A stretch of DNA of 52,027 nucleotides from Poindextera sp035604135 (GTDB lineage: Bacteria; Pseudomonadota; Alphaproteobacteria; Caulobacterales; Caulobacteraceae), in NCBI GenBank assembly GCA_035604135.1, contig DATNJB010000052.1, positions 1 through 52,027 of the forward strand, given 5' to 3'. The translations under genes were made by a program, and so were the position numbers. Below, piece after piece: positions 27,235 through 35,137 of the stretch. The notes under the pieces were generated by a model. That model made no database searches and was not told where the DNA came from. It saw only the letters and a program-made list of their open reading frames with translations. The stretch's first letter is position 1. Every line of letters begins with the position of its first letter.

Positions 27235-27642
27235 ATGAGCGACACGCAGACCATGGCCGCGACGCGCCGCATCCCGGCGCCGGCCATCAACAACGAGAGC
27301 AAGCCGTTCTGGGACGCCGCCCAGGAGGGCCGTTTCCTGATCAAGCGTTGCGGCGACTGCGGCAAGGCGCACTGGTACCCGAGGGTGATCTGCCCCTACT
27401 GCTTCAGCCTCAACACCAAGTGGGAGGAGTCGCCCGGCGAAGGGGTGATCTACACCTTCAGCGTCATGTTCCACACCAACGTCCCCTACGCGATCGGCTA
27501 CGTGAATCTCAACGAGGGTCCGGCGGTGCTCACCAACTTCGTCGGCTGCGACCTGTCCGCGCTTGCGATCGGGCAGAAGGTCAAGGTGCGCTTTCAGGAG
27601 ACCGAGGGCGGACCGCCGGTGCCGGTGTTCGGGCCGATCTGA
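27235..27642 (+). CDS. Zn-ribbon OB-fold (DUF35) protein, partner of the thiolase-like aldolase
   Basis: A 135-residue protein with a rubredoxin-like zinc ribbon, CGDC (about residues 39-42) and CPYC (53-56), followed by an OB-fold with GVIYTFSVMFHTNVPYAIGYV. GGGAGG lies seven bases upstream of ATG 27235, two bases after the thiolase stop. Such proteins form the essential second subunit of thiolase-like aldolases and acyl-CoA hydratase/thiolase complexes. The pair is therefore one functional unit. Confidence 0.9.
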   Translation: MSDTQTMAATRRIPAPAINNESKPFWDAAQEGRFLIKRCGDCGKAHWYPRVICPYCFSLNTKWEESPGEGVIYTFSVMFHTNVPYAIGYVNLNEGPAVLTNFVGCDLSALAIGQKVKVRFQETEGGPPVPVFGPI

Positions 27643-27733
27643 GGCGGCGCTTGCAATTTACGGCGTCAGGCCGAAGGATCGAGGGGCTAGCGTCGGCGGG
27701 GCCGACCGCGGCGTTTTTCGGGGGGGACTGTTC

Positions 27734-28006
27734 TTGACCAAGACACTTGGAATGGCCTGCGCGCTTGCGCTCGCATCTTCGACTGTGGCTTCCGCCGCCA
27801 CGGCGCCGACGAACCTCGCGCCCTATTTGCATCCGGCGCGGACGATCATCACCCACGTCTACCGTTGCTATGCGCGCAGCCCGAACGGCTCGTACGGCTA
27901 CTCGGCGTGGGTATCGAGCCTTGCGCTCGCCCGGTCGGAGGCGCTCTACCAGTGCGCTATCCGCACGCCGCGTGGCCTGGTCTGCGTGATCACAAGCTGC
28001 AGCTGA
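27734..28006 (+). CDS. Small secreted protein with conserved-looking Cys
   Basis: A 90-residue protein from TTG 27734, preceded by a G-run that could act as a ribosome-binding site. It has a signal peptide with likely cleavage after ASTVASAA-type residues near 21-23 (ACALALASSTVASAA). The mature part contains four Cys (YRCYARS, YQCAIR, LVCVITSC), suggesting two disulfide bonds in the periplasm. I recognise no family. Only six bases separate it from the convergent anti-sigma gene. Confidence 0.6.
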   Translation: MTKTLGMACALALASSTVASAATAPTNLAPYLHPARTIITHVYRCYARSPNGSYGYSAWVSSLALARSEALYQCAIRTPRGLVCVITSCS

Positions 28007-28012
28007 CCGGCC

Positions 28013-28789
28013 TCAAGCCGGCGATCGATCCTCGGCCAGCTGGCGGAAGGTCTTCAGGTCGGTCTCGGCCACATCCGAGACCGCCCAGAAGGTCATGCCG
28101 CCTTTCGTCCAGTGCAACAGGGTGTAGCCGTCGCCCAGCTTGGCTTCGTCGGGTCCGAGCGCCTTGCGATCCGGCCATGCGAACAGATTGATCACGTGCC
28201 GGCCGCGCCGATAGACGACCGCTGCGACGGTGCGGCCGCCGATGTAGTCGAGCCGGCCGCCGACGATCGGAAAGCCCTGGTCGGCGAGGTCGACCACCGG
28301 CGGCGAAAAGTCGATCTTGCCACCGAACCACGGCTTGACCACGTGCTGGTCGGAGGTCGCCACGTCGATCAGATGCCCGGCGAGTTGCGAGCGCACGTGG
28401 CTGGCGACGAGCTGGTGCTCGAGGTCGGCGGTCTGCAGCGCCGGAACGGCCATCACCGCCAGGACCGCGCAGGCGGCGATCGCGGCGCCCGCGCCGCCAA
28501 AGGCCCAAAACGCGCGCTCGAAGCGGCCGACCGCCGTTGATCGCCGCACAGGAACCGTCGTCGTCGCCGCGCCGATCGCCGCGTCCAGCCGGGCGAGCAG
28601 ACGGTCCGGCGCCCGGGCGCGGACGCCCTCGCCGCCGAGCCGGCGCCTCAGCGCCAGCGCATCGTCGCGCGCTTGGGCGCAGCCGGCGCAAGTGGTGACA
28701 TGCGCCTCGACCTCCGCCGCATGGGCGGCGTCGAGCTCATCGTCGATCAGGCCCTGCAGCCTGTGCTGCCAGTCCGGACAAGCGGTCAT
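28013..28789 (-). CDS. Anti-sigma factor with zinc-binding (ZAS-like) domain
   Basis: A 258-residue single-span membrane protein. The cytoplasmic N-terminal domain has a zinc-binding pattern, His30-x3-Cys34-x2-Cys37 in EAHVTTCAGC, as in ZAS anti-sigma domains. One transmembrane span (AAIAACAVLAVMAVPAL, about 96-112) precedes a periplasmic domain of about 140 residues (FSPPVVDLADQGFPIVGGRLDYIGG, typical of ChrR/anti-sigma-K-like sensor parts). The ATG overlaps the sigma factor TGA, so translation is coupled and stoichiometry fixed. Confidence 0.9.
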   Translation of the reverse strand: MTACPDWQHRLQGLIDDELDAAHAAEVEAHVTTCAGCAQARDDALALRRRLGGEGVRARAPDRLLARLDAAIGAATTTVPVRRSTAVGRFERAFWAFGGAGAAIAACAVLAVMAVPALQTADLEHQLVASHVRSQLAGHLIDVATSDQHVVKPWFGGKIDFSPPVVDLADQGFPIVGGRLDYIGGRTVAAVVYRRGRHVINLFAWPDRKALGPDEAKLGDGYTLLHWTKGGMTFWAVSDVAETDLKTFRQLAEDRSPA

Positions 28790-29457
28790 GACGACGCCTC
28801 CGCCATATCGGCCTCGCGCTTGCGCCACGCCGCGGCCAGGGCCGAGCGCGCGCGCGCCAGCCGCGACATCACCGAACCGATGGGGCTCTCGGTGACCGCG
28901 GCGATCTCGCGGTAGCTCAACTCATCCATCTCTCTCAGGATCAGGACCTCGCGCCAGCGCGCGGGCAGGCCGTCGATGAGGGCGTGCAGAGCGCCGGCTT
29001 CGCCCTTCCGGGCCAGCGCCTGCTCGGGGCTGTCCTGCTCGAGGTCTGGCGGGTCCCAGTCCGTGTCGTCATCGTCGGGGTCGTTGGCGGGCCGCGCGAG
29101 CGGCGCTGTCGCCTTCAGCCGCTGTTCGCGCGCCCAGTCGTAGAATCGGTTGCGCACGATTGTGAGGATCCAGCTGCGACCATCGCCGCCGCGATAGCCG
29201 CGGAACGCGGCCAATGCGCGCACATAGGCGTCGTGGACAATGTCTTCGGCGACATCGCCGCGCCGCGCGAGCCGGAGCGCCAGGTTGTAGGCCGCGTCGG
29301 CGTGCGGCAGCACCACCTCGCGGAAACGGCGCGCCTCGTCCGGGCTCAACGGCGACGGGGCCGATGCCGGCGTCGGCGTCAGCACGAGCGAATCACGCCG
29401 GTTCTCCGCGGGGAAGCGGGCCTCGACCACCTGCGCCGCGCTGGCCCCCGCCGCCAT
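28786..29457 (-). CDS. ECF-type RNA polymerase sigma factor
   Basis: A 223-residue extracytoplasmic-function sigma factor. Region 2 includes AAYNLALRLARRGDVAEDIVHDAYVRALAAF and GRSWILTIVRNRFYDWAR; region 4 has WREVLILREMDELSYREIAAVTESPIGSVMSRLARAR. The linker between them is acidic. The first ~35 residues are low-complexity. ATG 29457 starts one base after the cupredoxin stop. The downstream membrane anti-sigma factor should hold it inactive until a periplasmic signal arrives. The operon probably includes the metallophosphoesterase and cupredoxin genes. Confidence 0.93.
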   Translation of the reverse strand: MAAGASAAQVVEARFPAENRRDSLVLTPTPASAPSPLSPDEARRFREVVLPHADAAYNLALRLARRGDVAEDIVHDAYVRALAAFRGYRGGDGRSWILTIVRNRFYDWAREQRLKATAPLARPANDPDDDDTDWDPPDLEQDSPEQALARKGEAGALHALIDGLPARWREVLILREMDELSYREIAAVTESPIGSVMSRLARARSALAAAWRKREADMAEASS

Positions 29458-29458
29458 G

Positions 29459-29830
29459 CTAGCGAGTGACGACGATCTTGCCCACCATCTGCGGGTGCAG
29501 GCCGCAGTGATAGGCGTAGGTCCCCGGCGTGGCGAAAGTGAACGTGTAGCTGTCGCCGGTGTCGAGGGGATTGGACCGGAACGACCTGTCGTCCGCCACG
29601 ACGCTGTGGGCATCGTCATCGTTGTTGGTCCACGTCACCGCCGTGCCCGCTGTCACGCTGGTCACGCCAGGGTTGAACTCGAAGTTGGCGATCTTGATAG
29701 CGACGCTTCTGGCGGCCACGGCCTCGGCCACCCCGCCCCAGGGCTCGGGGGCAGGGGCGGCGGCGAGCAGCATCGCCAGCGCCGCGACGGCGGCGAGGGG
29801 TCGAACAGGCAGGGGCTGGGCGGCGGGCAT
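29459..29830 (-). CDS. Exported cupredoxin-domain protein
   Basis: A 123-residue blue-copper-like protein. A signal sequence (PLAAVAALAMLLAAAPA) precedes a plastocyanin/azurin-type beta-sandwich. Type 1 copper ligands are visible: His in DDDAHSVV, then Cys, His and Met in YHCGLHPQM. GGAG is seven bases upstream of ATG 29830. It lies 17 bases after the metallophosphoesterase and one base before the sigma factor. It probably carries electrons or copper in the periplasm, perhaps as part of the stress response run by the sigma factor. Confidence 0.92.
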   Translation of the reverse strand: MPAAQPLPVRPLAAVAALAMLLAAAPAPEPWGGVAEAVAARSVAIKIANFEFNPGVTSVTAGTAVTWTNNDDDAHSVVADDRSFRSNPLDTGDSYTFTFATPGTYAYHCGLHPQMVGKIVVTR

Positions 29831-29847
29831 CGTGGTCTCCGTCGGGG

Positions 29848-30792
29848 CTAGACGAGGGTCTGGTCGACAACGACCAGCGGCCCACGGCGGTGCGGGCGGG
29901 CGATGTCGCGGATGCCGAGCACCCCGCGCAGCTGGTCGGCGGGGACCTTCAGCGGGCCGGGCCCCGCCCCCGGTGTGCCGGCCGTCGCTTGCGGGTAGGC
30001 GGTTGAGCGCGCGGTGTGGAAGGTGATGTTCCCCTCGGTCTTGGTGATCACCTGGTGAATGTGACCGTTGAGCACCGTCACCGAACCGAAGCGTCGAAGC
30101 GGCGCGAACGCGGCCGGCGCATCGACGGTGCCCCAGCCCCAAGGGACGTAGGCGTCGAACAGCGGCATGTGGGCGTAGACGACGAGCGGGGTCGAGGATG
30201 ACAGGTGCGCGACGTCCTTCTCGATCCAGGCGATCTGCTCAGGCCCGAGCCGACCCCGGCCGTCCTTGTTGAGGCCGACGGTGTTCACCAGGCCGAGGAA
30301 GTGGACGCCGGCGGCGTCGAAGCTGCGCCAGCCCGTGCCCCAGGTTCCCTGTCCATAGCGCTCGAGGAAAACCTTGCCGTTGCCTTCGTCGAGTGTGTCG
30401 TGCTCGCCAGGCGTGTGGAAGATGGGAAGGTTCAGATCCTTCAGCATCTGGTCGGCGGTGTCGAACTCGTCGGCCCTCGACAGGTGGGTGATGTCGCCGG
30501 TGTGGATGGCGAAGGCCGGCTGCGCCGGCAGCGCCTTGATCTTGGCGATGGCCCCGCGCAGCGTCCCCTGCACGTCGGGATTGGCCGCCTTGTCGAAGCC
30601 GATGTGGGTGTCGCTGATCTGCACGAAGTCGAGGCTTCCGGCCCGCGGCGCGGCGTCGGCTCCGGTCGCCAGGACGGATGAGGCGACGCCGCCATCGATG
30701 GTCCAGAGCACGCCAGCGCCGGCCCAGCTCATGCATTTCATCACCGCCCGGCGGCTAGGATCGGCCTGAGCCGTTTCGTCTCGTCTCGTCAT
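29848..30792 (-). CDS. Tat-exported calcineurin-like metallophosphoesterase
   Basis: A 314-residue phosphoesterase. The N-terminus has a twin-arginine motif, SRRAVM (residues 13-18), before a hydrophobic stretch, so export in folded, metal-loaded form is likely. Metal-site motifs in order: ISDTHIG, HTGDITH, PGEHD (with Glu where Asn is usual, GNHD) and LNGHIHQ. The GEHD variant is seen in some family members. It is the first gene of the cupredoxin/ECF operon. The natural substrate is unknown. Confidence 0.9.
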   Translation of the reverse strand: MTRRDETAQADPSRRAVMKCMSWAGAGVLWTIDGGVASSVLATGADAAPRAGSLDFVQISDTHIGFDKAANPDVQGTLRGAIAKIKALPAQPAFAIHTGDITHLSRADEFDTADQMLKDLNLPIFHTPGEHDTLDEGNGKVFLERYGQGTWGTGWRSFDAAGVHFLGLVNTVGLNKDGRGRLGPEQIAWIEKDVAHLSSSTPLVVYAHMPLFDAYVPWGWGTVDAPAAFAPLRRFGSVTVLNGHIHQVITKTEGNITFHTARSTAYPQATAGTPGAGPGPLKVPADQLRGVLGIRDIARPHRRGPLVVVDQTLV

Positions 30793-30905
30793 CGGAGCGC
30801 CTCGTCAGGGTTGGAGCCTGCCGACCTAGACGGGCGTGGACGCCGGTTTATTCCCGGCGACTTCGCCGATAGAGCTGCGTGCGGTTGGAGAGACCCAAGG
30901 AGCGC

Positions 30906-30941
30906 GGAGGGGCGCTGGCCGGGGGAAACCAGCGCCCCTCC
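30906..30941. repeat. Perfect 13-bp stem-loop in the metallophosphoesterase/DNA glycosylase divergent gap
   Basis: GGAGGGGCGCTGG at 30906-30918 pairs exactly with 30929-30941 around a 10-base loop containing GGGGGAAA. It is followed by the self-complementary GGCCCGGGCC. No T-run follows, so an intrinsic terminator is unlikely. The gap (30793-31078) holds no convincing gene. Possible roles are a leader structure for the glycosylase transcript, a repeated palindrome element, or a protein-binding site. Confidence 0.7.
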
Positions 30942-31078
30942 GGCCCGGGCCCTCGCCTTGGAAAGGCTGGCCTGTCGCCGGGCGGTTGAGGCAGGGTAAA
31001 TGGCCTCATGCAAACCAGACGAAGCGGAAACACGTTCTGTTCCAAACCCACGGCAAAAGAGCGCGGCCGACGGCGGCT

Positions 31079-31693
31079 ATGAGCATCGCCACCAGCTCCG
31101 ACGCGGGCGACATCGCGCCGCTCGACCGCGCCGAACTGCCGGCCGACGCGGTCGCGCTCGCGCGCTTCCTGATCGGCAAGACGCTGACCCACGACCGGCC
31201 GGAGGGCCGCACGCGCGGTCGGATCGTCGAGACGGAGGCCTATCCGACGGGCGACCCCGCCGCCCACAGCTTCGTCGGGCCGACGGCGCGCAACCGCTCG
31301 CTCTTCCGCGAGCGGGGTCATTGCTACGTCTACCTGGGCTACGGCGTCTCATGGCTGGCGAACGTCTCGGCGGAAGGCGAGGGCACTGGCGCCGGCGTGC
31401 TCTTCCGTGCGCTCGAGCCGCTGGAGGGCCTCGACTTGATGCTCGTCCGCCGCGGCCGCGAGCCCCTGGCCGTAGGCCCAGGCCGCCTGGCGCAAGCGAT
31501 GGGCATCGACCGCAGCCAGGATGGACTCGATCTCTGCGGCTCAAGCCCGCTCTGGCTCGGCCAGGCCGTGCGCCCCGCTGGCTCAATCGGCGCTTCCGTG
31601 CGCATCGGCATCACCAAGGCGGCCGAGCGGCCCTGGCGCTTCTTCGAGAAAGGCAGCCCGTTCGTCTCCGGGCCAAAGAAGCTGAACCTCTGA
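31079..31693 (+). CDS. DNA-3-methyladenine glycosylase (AAG/MPG type)
   Basis: A 204-residue base-excision repair enzyme that removes alkylated purines from DNA. Typical sequence: DAVALARFLIGKTL, GRIVETEAYPTGDPAAHSFVG with the catalytic-region Glu and the intercalating neighbourhood, TARNRSLFRERGHCYVYLGYGVSW, and GPGRLAQAMGI. The C-terminal ITKAAERPWRFF is also a family mark. The reading frame is open far upstream but ATG 31079 gives the expected length. Ribosome-binding site is weak. It is transcribed alone or with the next small gene, 73 bases downstream. Confidence 0.93.
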   Translation: MSIATSSDAGDIAPLDRAELPADAVALARFLIGKTLTHDRPEGRTRGRIVETEAYPTGDPAAHSFVGPTARNRSLFRERGHCYVYLGYGVSWLANVSAEGEGTGAGVLFRALEPLEGLDLMLVRRGREPLAVGPGRLAQAMGIDRSQDGLDLCGSSPLWLGQAVRPAGSIGASVRIGITKAAERPWRFFEKGSPFVSGPKKLNL

Positions 31694-31766
31694 AGCCGCT
31701 CGGCGCTTCCGGCGACAGGCCGCAACCTGCTATCAGGTTTCGCGCGAACGCGTGTCGGAGCCTGGC

Positions 31767-32099
31767 ATGAGCAACACGATCGAAAAGCCCTGGGCGCTCA
31801 TGCGCCATCACGCCGGCTGGGCCGACGTGTTCCGCATCGAAGGCGAGACCGCCGATGCGGTGACCGGCTTCTACCCCGACCGCGAGACCGTCGGTCCGCA
31901 CGTCAGCTACTCGGTCCGCGCCGTGCTCGCCCGCTTCCCGACCTTCGAGGCCGCCCACGCCGCGCGCGAGGGCGGCGTCGCCGAGTGGCGCAAGCACGAC
32001 GCCGCCGTGAAGGAAGCCGAGGGTAAGCTCCGGGCCGCCGAGAAGGTGCGCGAAGACGCCTGGATCGCCTGGCTGAAGGCGGCCGGCGAAGCGCCTTAA
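31767..32099 (+). CDS. Conserved-looking small protein of unknown function
   Basis: A 110-residue protein, cytoplasmic, with GGAG seven bases upstream of ATG 31767. The first half is compact (WALMRHHAGWADVF, TVGPHVSYSVRAVLARFPTFEAAHAAR), and the last 35 residues form a charged amphipathic helix. I recognise no family. The stop shares a TTAA with the stop of the convergent DUF1993 gene. Confidence 0.65.
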   Translation: MSNTIEKPWALMRHHAGWADVFRIEGETADAVTGFYPDRETVGPHVSYSVRAVLARFPTFEAAHAAREGGVAEWRKHDAAVKEAEGKLRAAEKVREDAWIAWLKAAGEAP

Positions 32100-32623
32100 G
32101 CGGGCGCCTTCATCCGCATCTGGCCCATGAAGTCGCGCTTGCCGAGCGGCACGCCCTTGCTCCGCAGGATGTCGTAGGCCGTGGTCGAGTGGAAATAGAA
32201 GTTCGGCATCGAGAACGACATCAGGAAGTTCTCGGCGACAAACGGCATCTCGAAGCTACGGAACTTGAACACGACGTCCTTGCCCTCGAGCGCGTTGACC
32301 TCGGCGGGGTCGAGCTTCTGCAGGGCCGCCCGCGCATCGGCGACGTGCTTCTGCATGGTGCGATAGTCGTGCGGCGGCATGTCGCCGGGCGGGGCGAACA
32401 CGCCGGCCCTCACGCCCTCGATCGCGCCCAGCGAGTGGTGGGCGACCGACTGCAGCTGGAAGCGGAACGGCAGCATGTCGGGGAAGAGCCGGGTCTCGAC
32501 GATCTCCTCCGGATCGATGTTGTTCTCCATGCAGTGGGAGAGCCCGCGGTCGAGGAAGCCCTCGACGCCGCCCAGCGTCTGCAGAAAGCTCCCGACGCTC
32601 AAGTCGTAGAGTGAAGTCGCCAT
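32096..32623 (-). CDS. DUF1993 family protein
   Basis: A 175-residue protein of the DUF1993 family, which has a DinB-like four-helix fold. Visible marks: SLYDLSVGSFLQTLGGVEGFLDRG, LFPDMLPFRFQLQSVAHHSLGAIEG with the His pair, and FLMSFSMPNFYFHSTTAYDILRSKGVPLGKRDFMG. The motif PNFYFHxTTAYxILR is characteristic. GGAGG lies eight bases upstream of ATG 32623. The biochemical role is unknown, possibly metal-dependent. Confidence 0.88.
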   Translation of the reverse strand: MATSLYDLSVGSFLQTLGGVEGFLDRGLSHCMENNIDPEEIVETRLFPDMLPFRFQLQSVAHHSLGAIEGVRAGVFAPPGDMPPHDYRTMQKHVADARAALQKLDPAEVNALEGKDVVFKFRSFEMPFVAENFLMSFSMPNFYFHSTTAYDILRSKGVPLGKRDFMGQMRMKAPA

Positions 32624-32810
32624 TGTCCGTGCCTCCGGTTGCTGCGCGACCCTATCGGCGGCGACGCGGCGGCAGGCAAGCGGAAGCTTCGAGAGCCCCA
32701 GGGCCTCGGCGGCCAACAGATCGGGCGCCCCGCCCGCGCAAGCCCTTCCTTGCAGCCGGCGGCAGCCTCTGGATAACTGAGCCGACGTCCTACGCTGACG
32801 GGAGGAAGCG

Positions 32811-34052
32811 ATGCGGTTTGGGATCTTCTATGAGCACCAGCTACCGAAACCGTGGAACGAAGGGGACGAGGAACGGCTGTTCCATCAGGCGCTGGAGCAG
32901 GTCGTGCTGGCTGACCGGTTGGCCTACGACTACGCCTGGGAGGTCGAGCACCACTTCTTGGAGGAGTACTCCCACTCCTCGGCGCCGGAGGTTTTCCTCT
33001 CCGCCTGCGCAGCGTTGACCAAGACCATCCGGCTGGGTCACGGCATCCGCCAGGTGATCCCCAACTACAACCACCCCGCGCGCACCGCCGAGGGGCTGGC
33101 GACGCTGGACATCATCAGCCACGGCCGGCTCGACTTCGGCATCGGCGAGGGCGCGACCCGGCTCGAGCTCGGCGCCTTCCACATCCCGGCCAAGGAAAAG
33201 CGGGCGATGGCGATCGAGGCGGCCGAGCAGATCGCCAACATGATGGTGATGGACCCCTACCCCGGCTACGAGGGCAAGAGCTTCTCCTTCCCGTGCCGCA
33301 ACGTGGTGCCGAAACCGGTGCAGAAGCCGCATCCGCCGATGTGGATGGCCTGCACCAACCGCGACACCATCAAGGTGGCCGCCTCGATCGGCGTCGGCGC
33401 GCTGGCCTTCTCCTTCGTCAACCCCGAGGAAGCGAAGACCTGGGCCGACATCTACTACGGGATCATCAAGTCGGAGGCCTGCACGCCGATCGGCCACAGC
33501 GTGAACGCCAACCTGGCCATGGTGTCCAACTTCTCGCTGCATAAGGACCGGGCCGAAGCGATCCGCCGCGGCCAGGAGGGCTTCGAGTTCTTCGGTTATG
33601 CCGTCAACGCGCTCGTGGCCCACGACACCGTGCCCGGCCGCTCGACCCTGTTCGCCGACTTCGTGAAGGCGCGTGGCGACCGTGACGAGGAACTCATCGC
33701 CGCCACGCGCATGGCAGAGCGGCAAGCCAATGGCATCGGCACGCCAGACGACATCCGCGCCCATATCGAGGCTTTCGAGGCCGCCGGCGTCGACCAGGTG
33801 ATCTTCCTGCAGCAGGCGGGCCGCAACAAGCACGAGCACATCTGCGAGTCGCTCGAGCTGTTCGCCGCCGAGGTGATGCCCAGCTTCAAGGCCAAGGTCG
33901 CCGCGCGCGAGGCGAAAAAGGCCCACGAACTCGAGCCCTTCATTGCCGCCGCCATGGCCCGCAAACGCTGGATGCAGCCGCTCGCCGATGACGAGATCCC
34001 TGTTGTGAGGGCCTCGGTCCAACGGGCACAGATCGGGGCGGCGGCGCGCTAG
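32811..34052 (+). CDS. LLM class flavin-dependent oxidoreductase (luciferase-like monooxygenase)
   Basis: A 413-residue bacterial-luciferase-like TIM-barrel monooxygenase. It begins MRFGIFYEHQLPKPW and contains WEVEHHFLEEYSHSSAPEVFL, ALTKTIRLGHGIRQ, ISHGRLDFGIGEGATRLEL and KPVQKPHPPMWMACTN, all typical. GGAGG lies shortly upstream of the ATG. It needs reduced FMN from a separate reductase; the nitronate-monooxygenase-like flavoprotein is the only candidate nearby. Substrates are likely ketones, alkanes or terpenoids. It is followed on the same strand by a reductase after 59 bases. Confidence 0.9.
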   Translation: MRFGIFYEHQLPKPWNEGDEERLFHQALEQVVLADRLAYDYAWEVEHHFLEEYSHSSAPEVFLSACAALTKTIRLGHGIRQVIPNYNHPARTAEGLATLDIISHGRLDFGIGEGATRLELGAFHIPAKEKRAMAIEAAEQIANMMVMDPYPGYEGKSFSFPCRNVVPKPVQKPHPPMWMACTNRDTIKVAASIGVGALAFSFVNPEEAKTWADIYYGIIKSEACTPIGHSVNANLAMVSNFSLHKDRAEAIRRGQEGFEFFGYAVNALVAHDTVPGRSTLFADFVKARGDRDEELIAATRMAERQANGIGTPDDIRAHIEAFEAAGVDQVIFLQQAGRNKHEHICESLELFAAEVMPSFKAKVAAREAKKAHELEPFIAAAMARKRWMQPLADDEIPVVRASVQRAQIGAAAR

Positions 34053-34111
34053 TTCTTTCGCTCGGCGCGCGCCGTCCCCATCTGAGCATCGTCAACATCG
34101 CGGAGGGGTTC

Positions 34112-35137
34112 ATGGCGGGCGGGGAAACGGTGCTGGTCACCGGAGGATCGGGCTACATCGGTGGTTGGTGCGCCGCGACGCTGCTGCAGCGCGGCTATGT
34201 GGTTCGAACCACGGTCCGCGACCTGACGCGCGAGCCGCAGGTGCGCGCCGCGATCGCCAAGGTCGTCGATCCGGGCAACCGGCTGAGCGTCTACGCCGCC
34301 AACCTGACCTCCGACGACGGCTGGGACGCAGCCGTCGACGGCTGCGACTACGTCCTGCATGTCGCCTCGCCGCTAGGCGTGACCGAGCCGAAGGATCCCA
34401 ACGAACTCATCGTTCCGGCGCGCGGGGGCGCCAAGCGCGCGGTCGGGGCGGCGATCAGGGCCGGCGTCAAGCGCGTGGTCCTGACCTCGTCGGTGGCTGC
34501 AACGAGTCGCGCCGAGGCGGGCGACTGGGTCAGCGACGAGACCGTGTGGACGAACGGCGACGATCCAAAGGTCGGGGCCTATGGACGCTCGAAGACGCTG
34601 GCCGAACGCGCCGCCTGGGCGCTGATCGAAGCCGCCGGCGGCCCGACGACGCTCGCCGTCGTCAACCCGGCGCTGGTGCTGGGCCCTGTGCTCAGCAACG
34701 ACCTTTCGGAGTCCATCCAGGTGGTCGAGCGCTTGGTCACCGGCCGGGTGCCGGGCCTTCCGCGGCTTGGATTCAACATCGTCGACGTGCGCGACGTGGC
34801 CGACCTGCACATCCGCGCCATGACCGCCCCGGAGGCGGCCGGCGAGCGCTTCATCGCCGCGGCGCATTGGGCCTGGATCGCTGACGTCGCCGACGTGCTG
34901 CGCGCGAAGCTGGACGCGAAGGCGGCCGCAAGGGTCCCGACGCGCAAGGTTCCGGATCTGCTGGTCCGCCTCATCGGCCTGTTCGACAAGGACCTGGGCT
35001 CGGTCACGCCAGACCTCGGCCGCAAGCACGACTACAGCTCGGCGAAGGCGCACGACCTGCTGGGCTGGCGGCCACGCCCGCTGGAGGAGACCATCCTCGA
35101 TTGCGCGAACAGCCTGTTCGCCGAAGGCGTGGCCTAG
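34112..35137 (+). CDS. NAD(P)-dependent epimerase/dehydratase, dihydroflavonol-reductase-like
   Basis: A 341-residue extended SDR. Motifs: VTGGSGYIGGW (about 9-19), the LTSDDGWDAAVDGCDYVLHVASPLG segment found in dihydroflavonol 4-reductase-like enzymes, LTSSVAATS with the catalytic Ser, and YGRSKTLAE with Tyr and Lys. NPALVLGPVL follows. These enzymes reduce aldehydes or ketones with NADPH. GGAGGGG precedes the ATG. The stop shares a CTAG with the convergent efflux lipoprotein. Confidence 0.9.
   Translation: MAGGETVLVTGGSGYIGGWCAATLLQRGYVVRTTVRDLTREPQVRAAIAKVVDPGNRLSVYAANLTSDDGWDAAVDGCDYVLHVASPLGVTEPKDPNELIVPARGGAKRAVGAAIRAGVKRVVLTSSVAATSRAEAGDWVSDETVWTNGDDPKVGAYGRSKTLAERAAWALIEAAGGPTTLAVVNPALVLGPVLSNDLSESIQVVERLVTGRVPGLPRLGFNIVDVRDVADLHIRAMTAPEAAGERFIAAAHWAWIADVADVLRAKLDAKAAARVPTRKVPDLLVRLIGLFDKDLGSVTPDLGRKHDYSSAKAHDLLGWRPRPLEETILDCANSLFAEGVA

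Noticed and set aside
31000..31078. Earlier start for the DNA glycosylase
   Set aside because: The open frame extends far upstream through the stem-loop, but family length and N-terminus fit ATG 31079.
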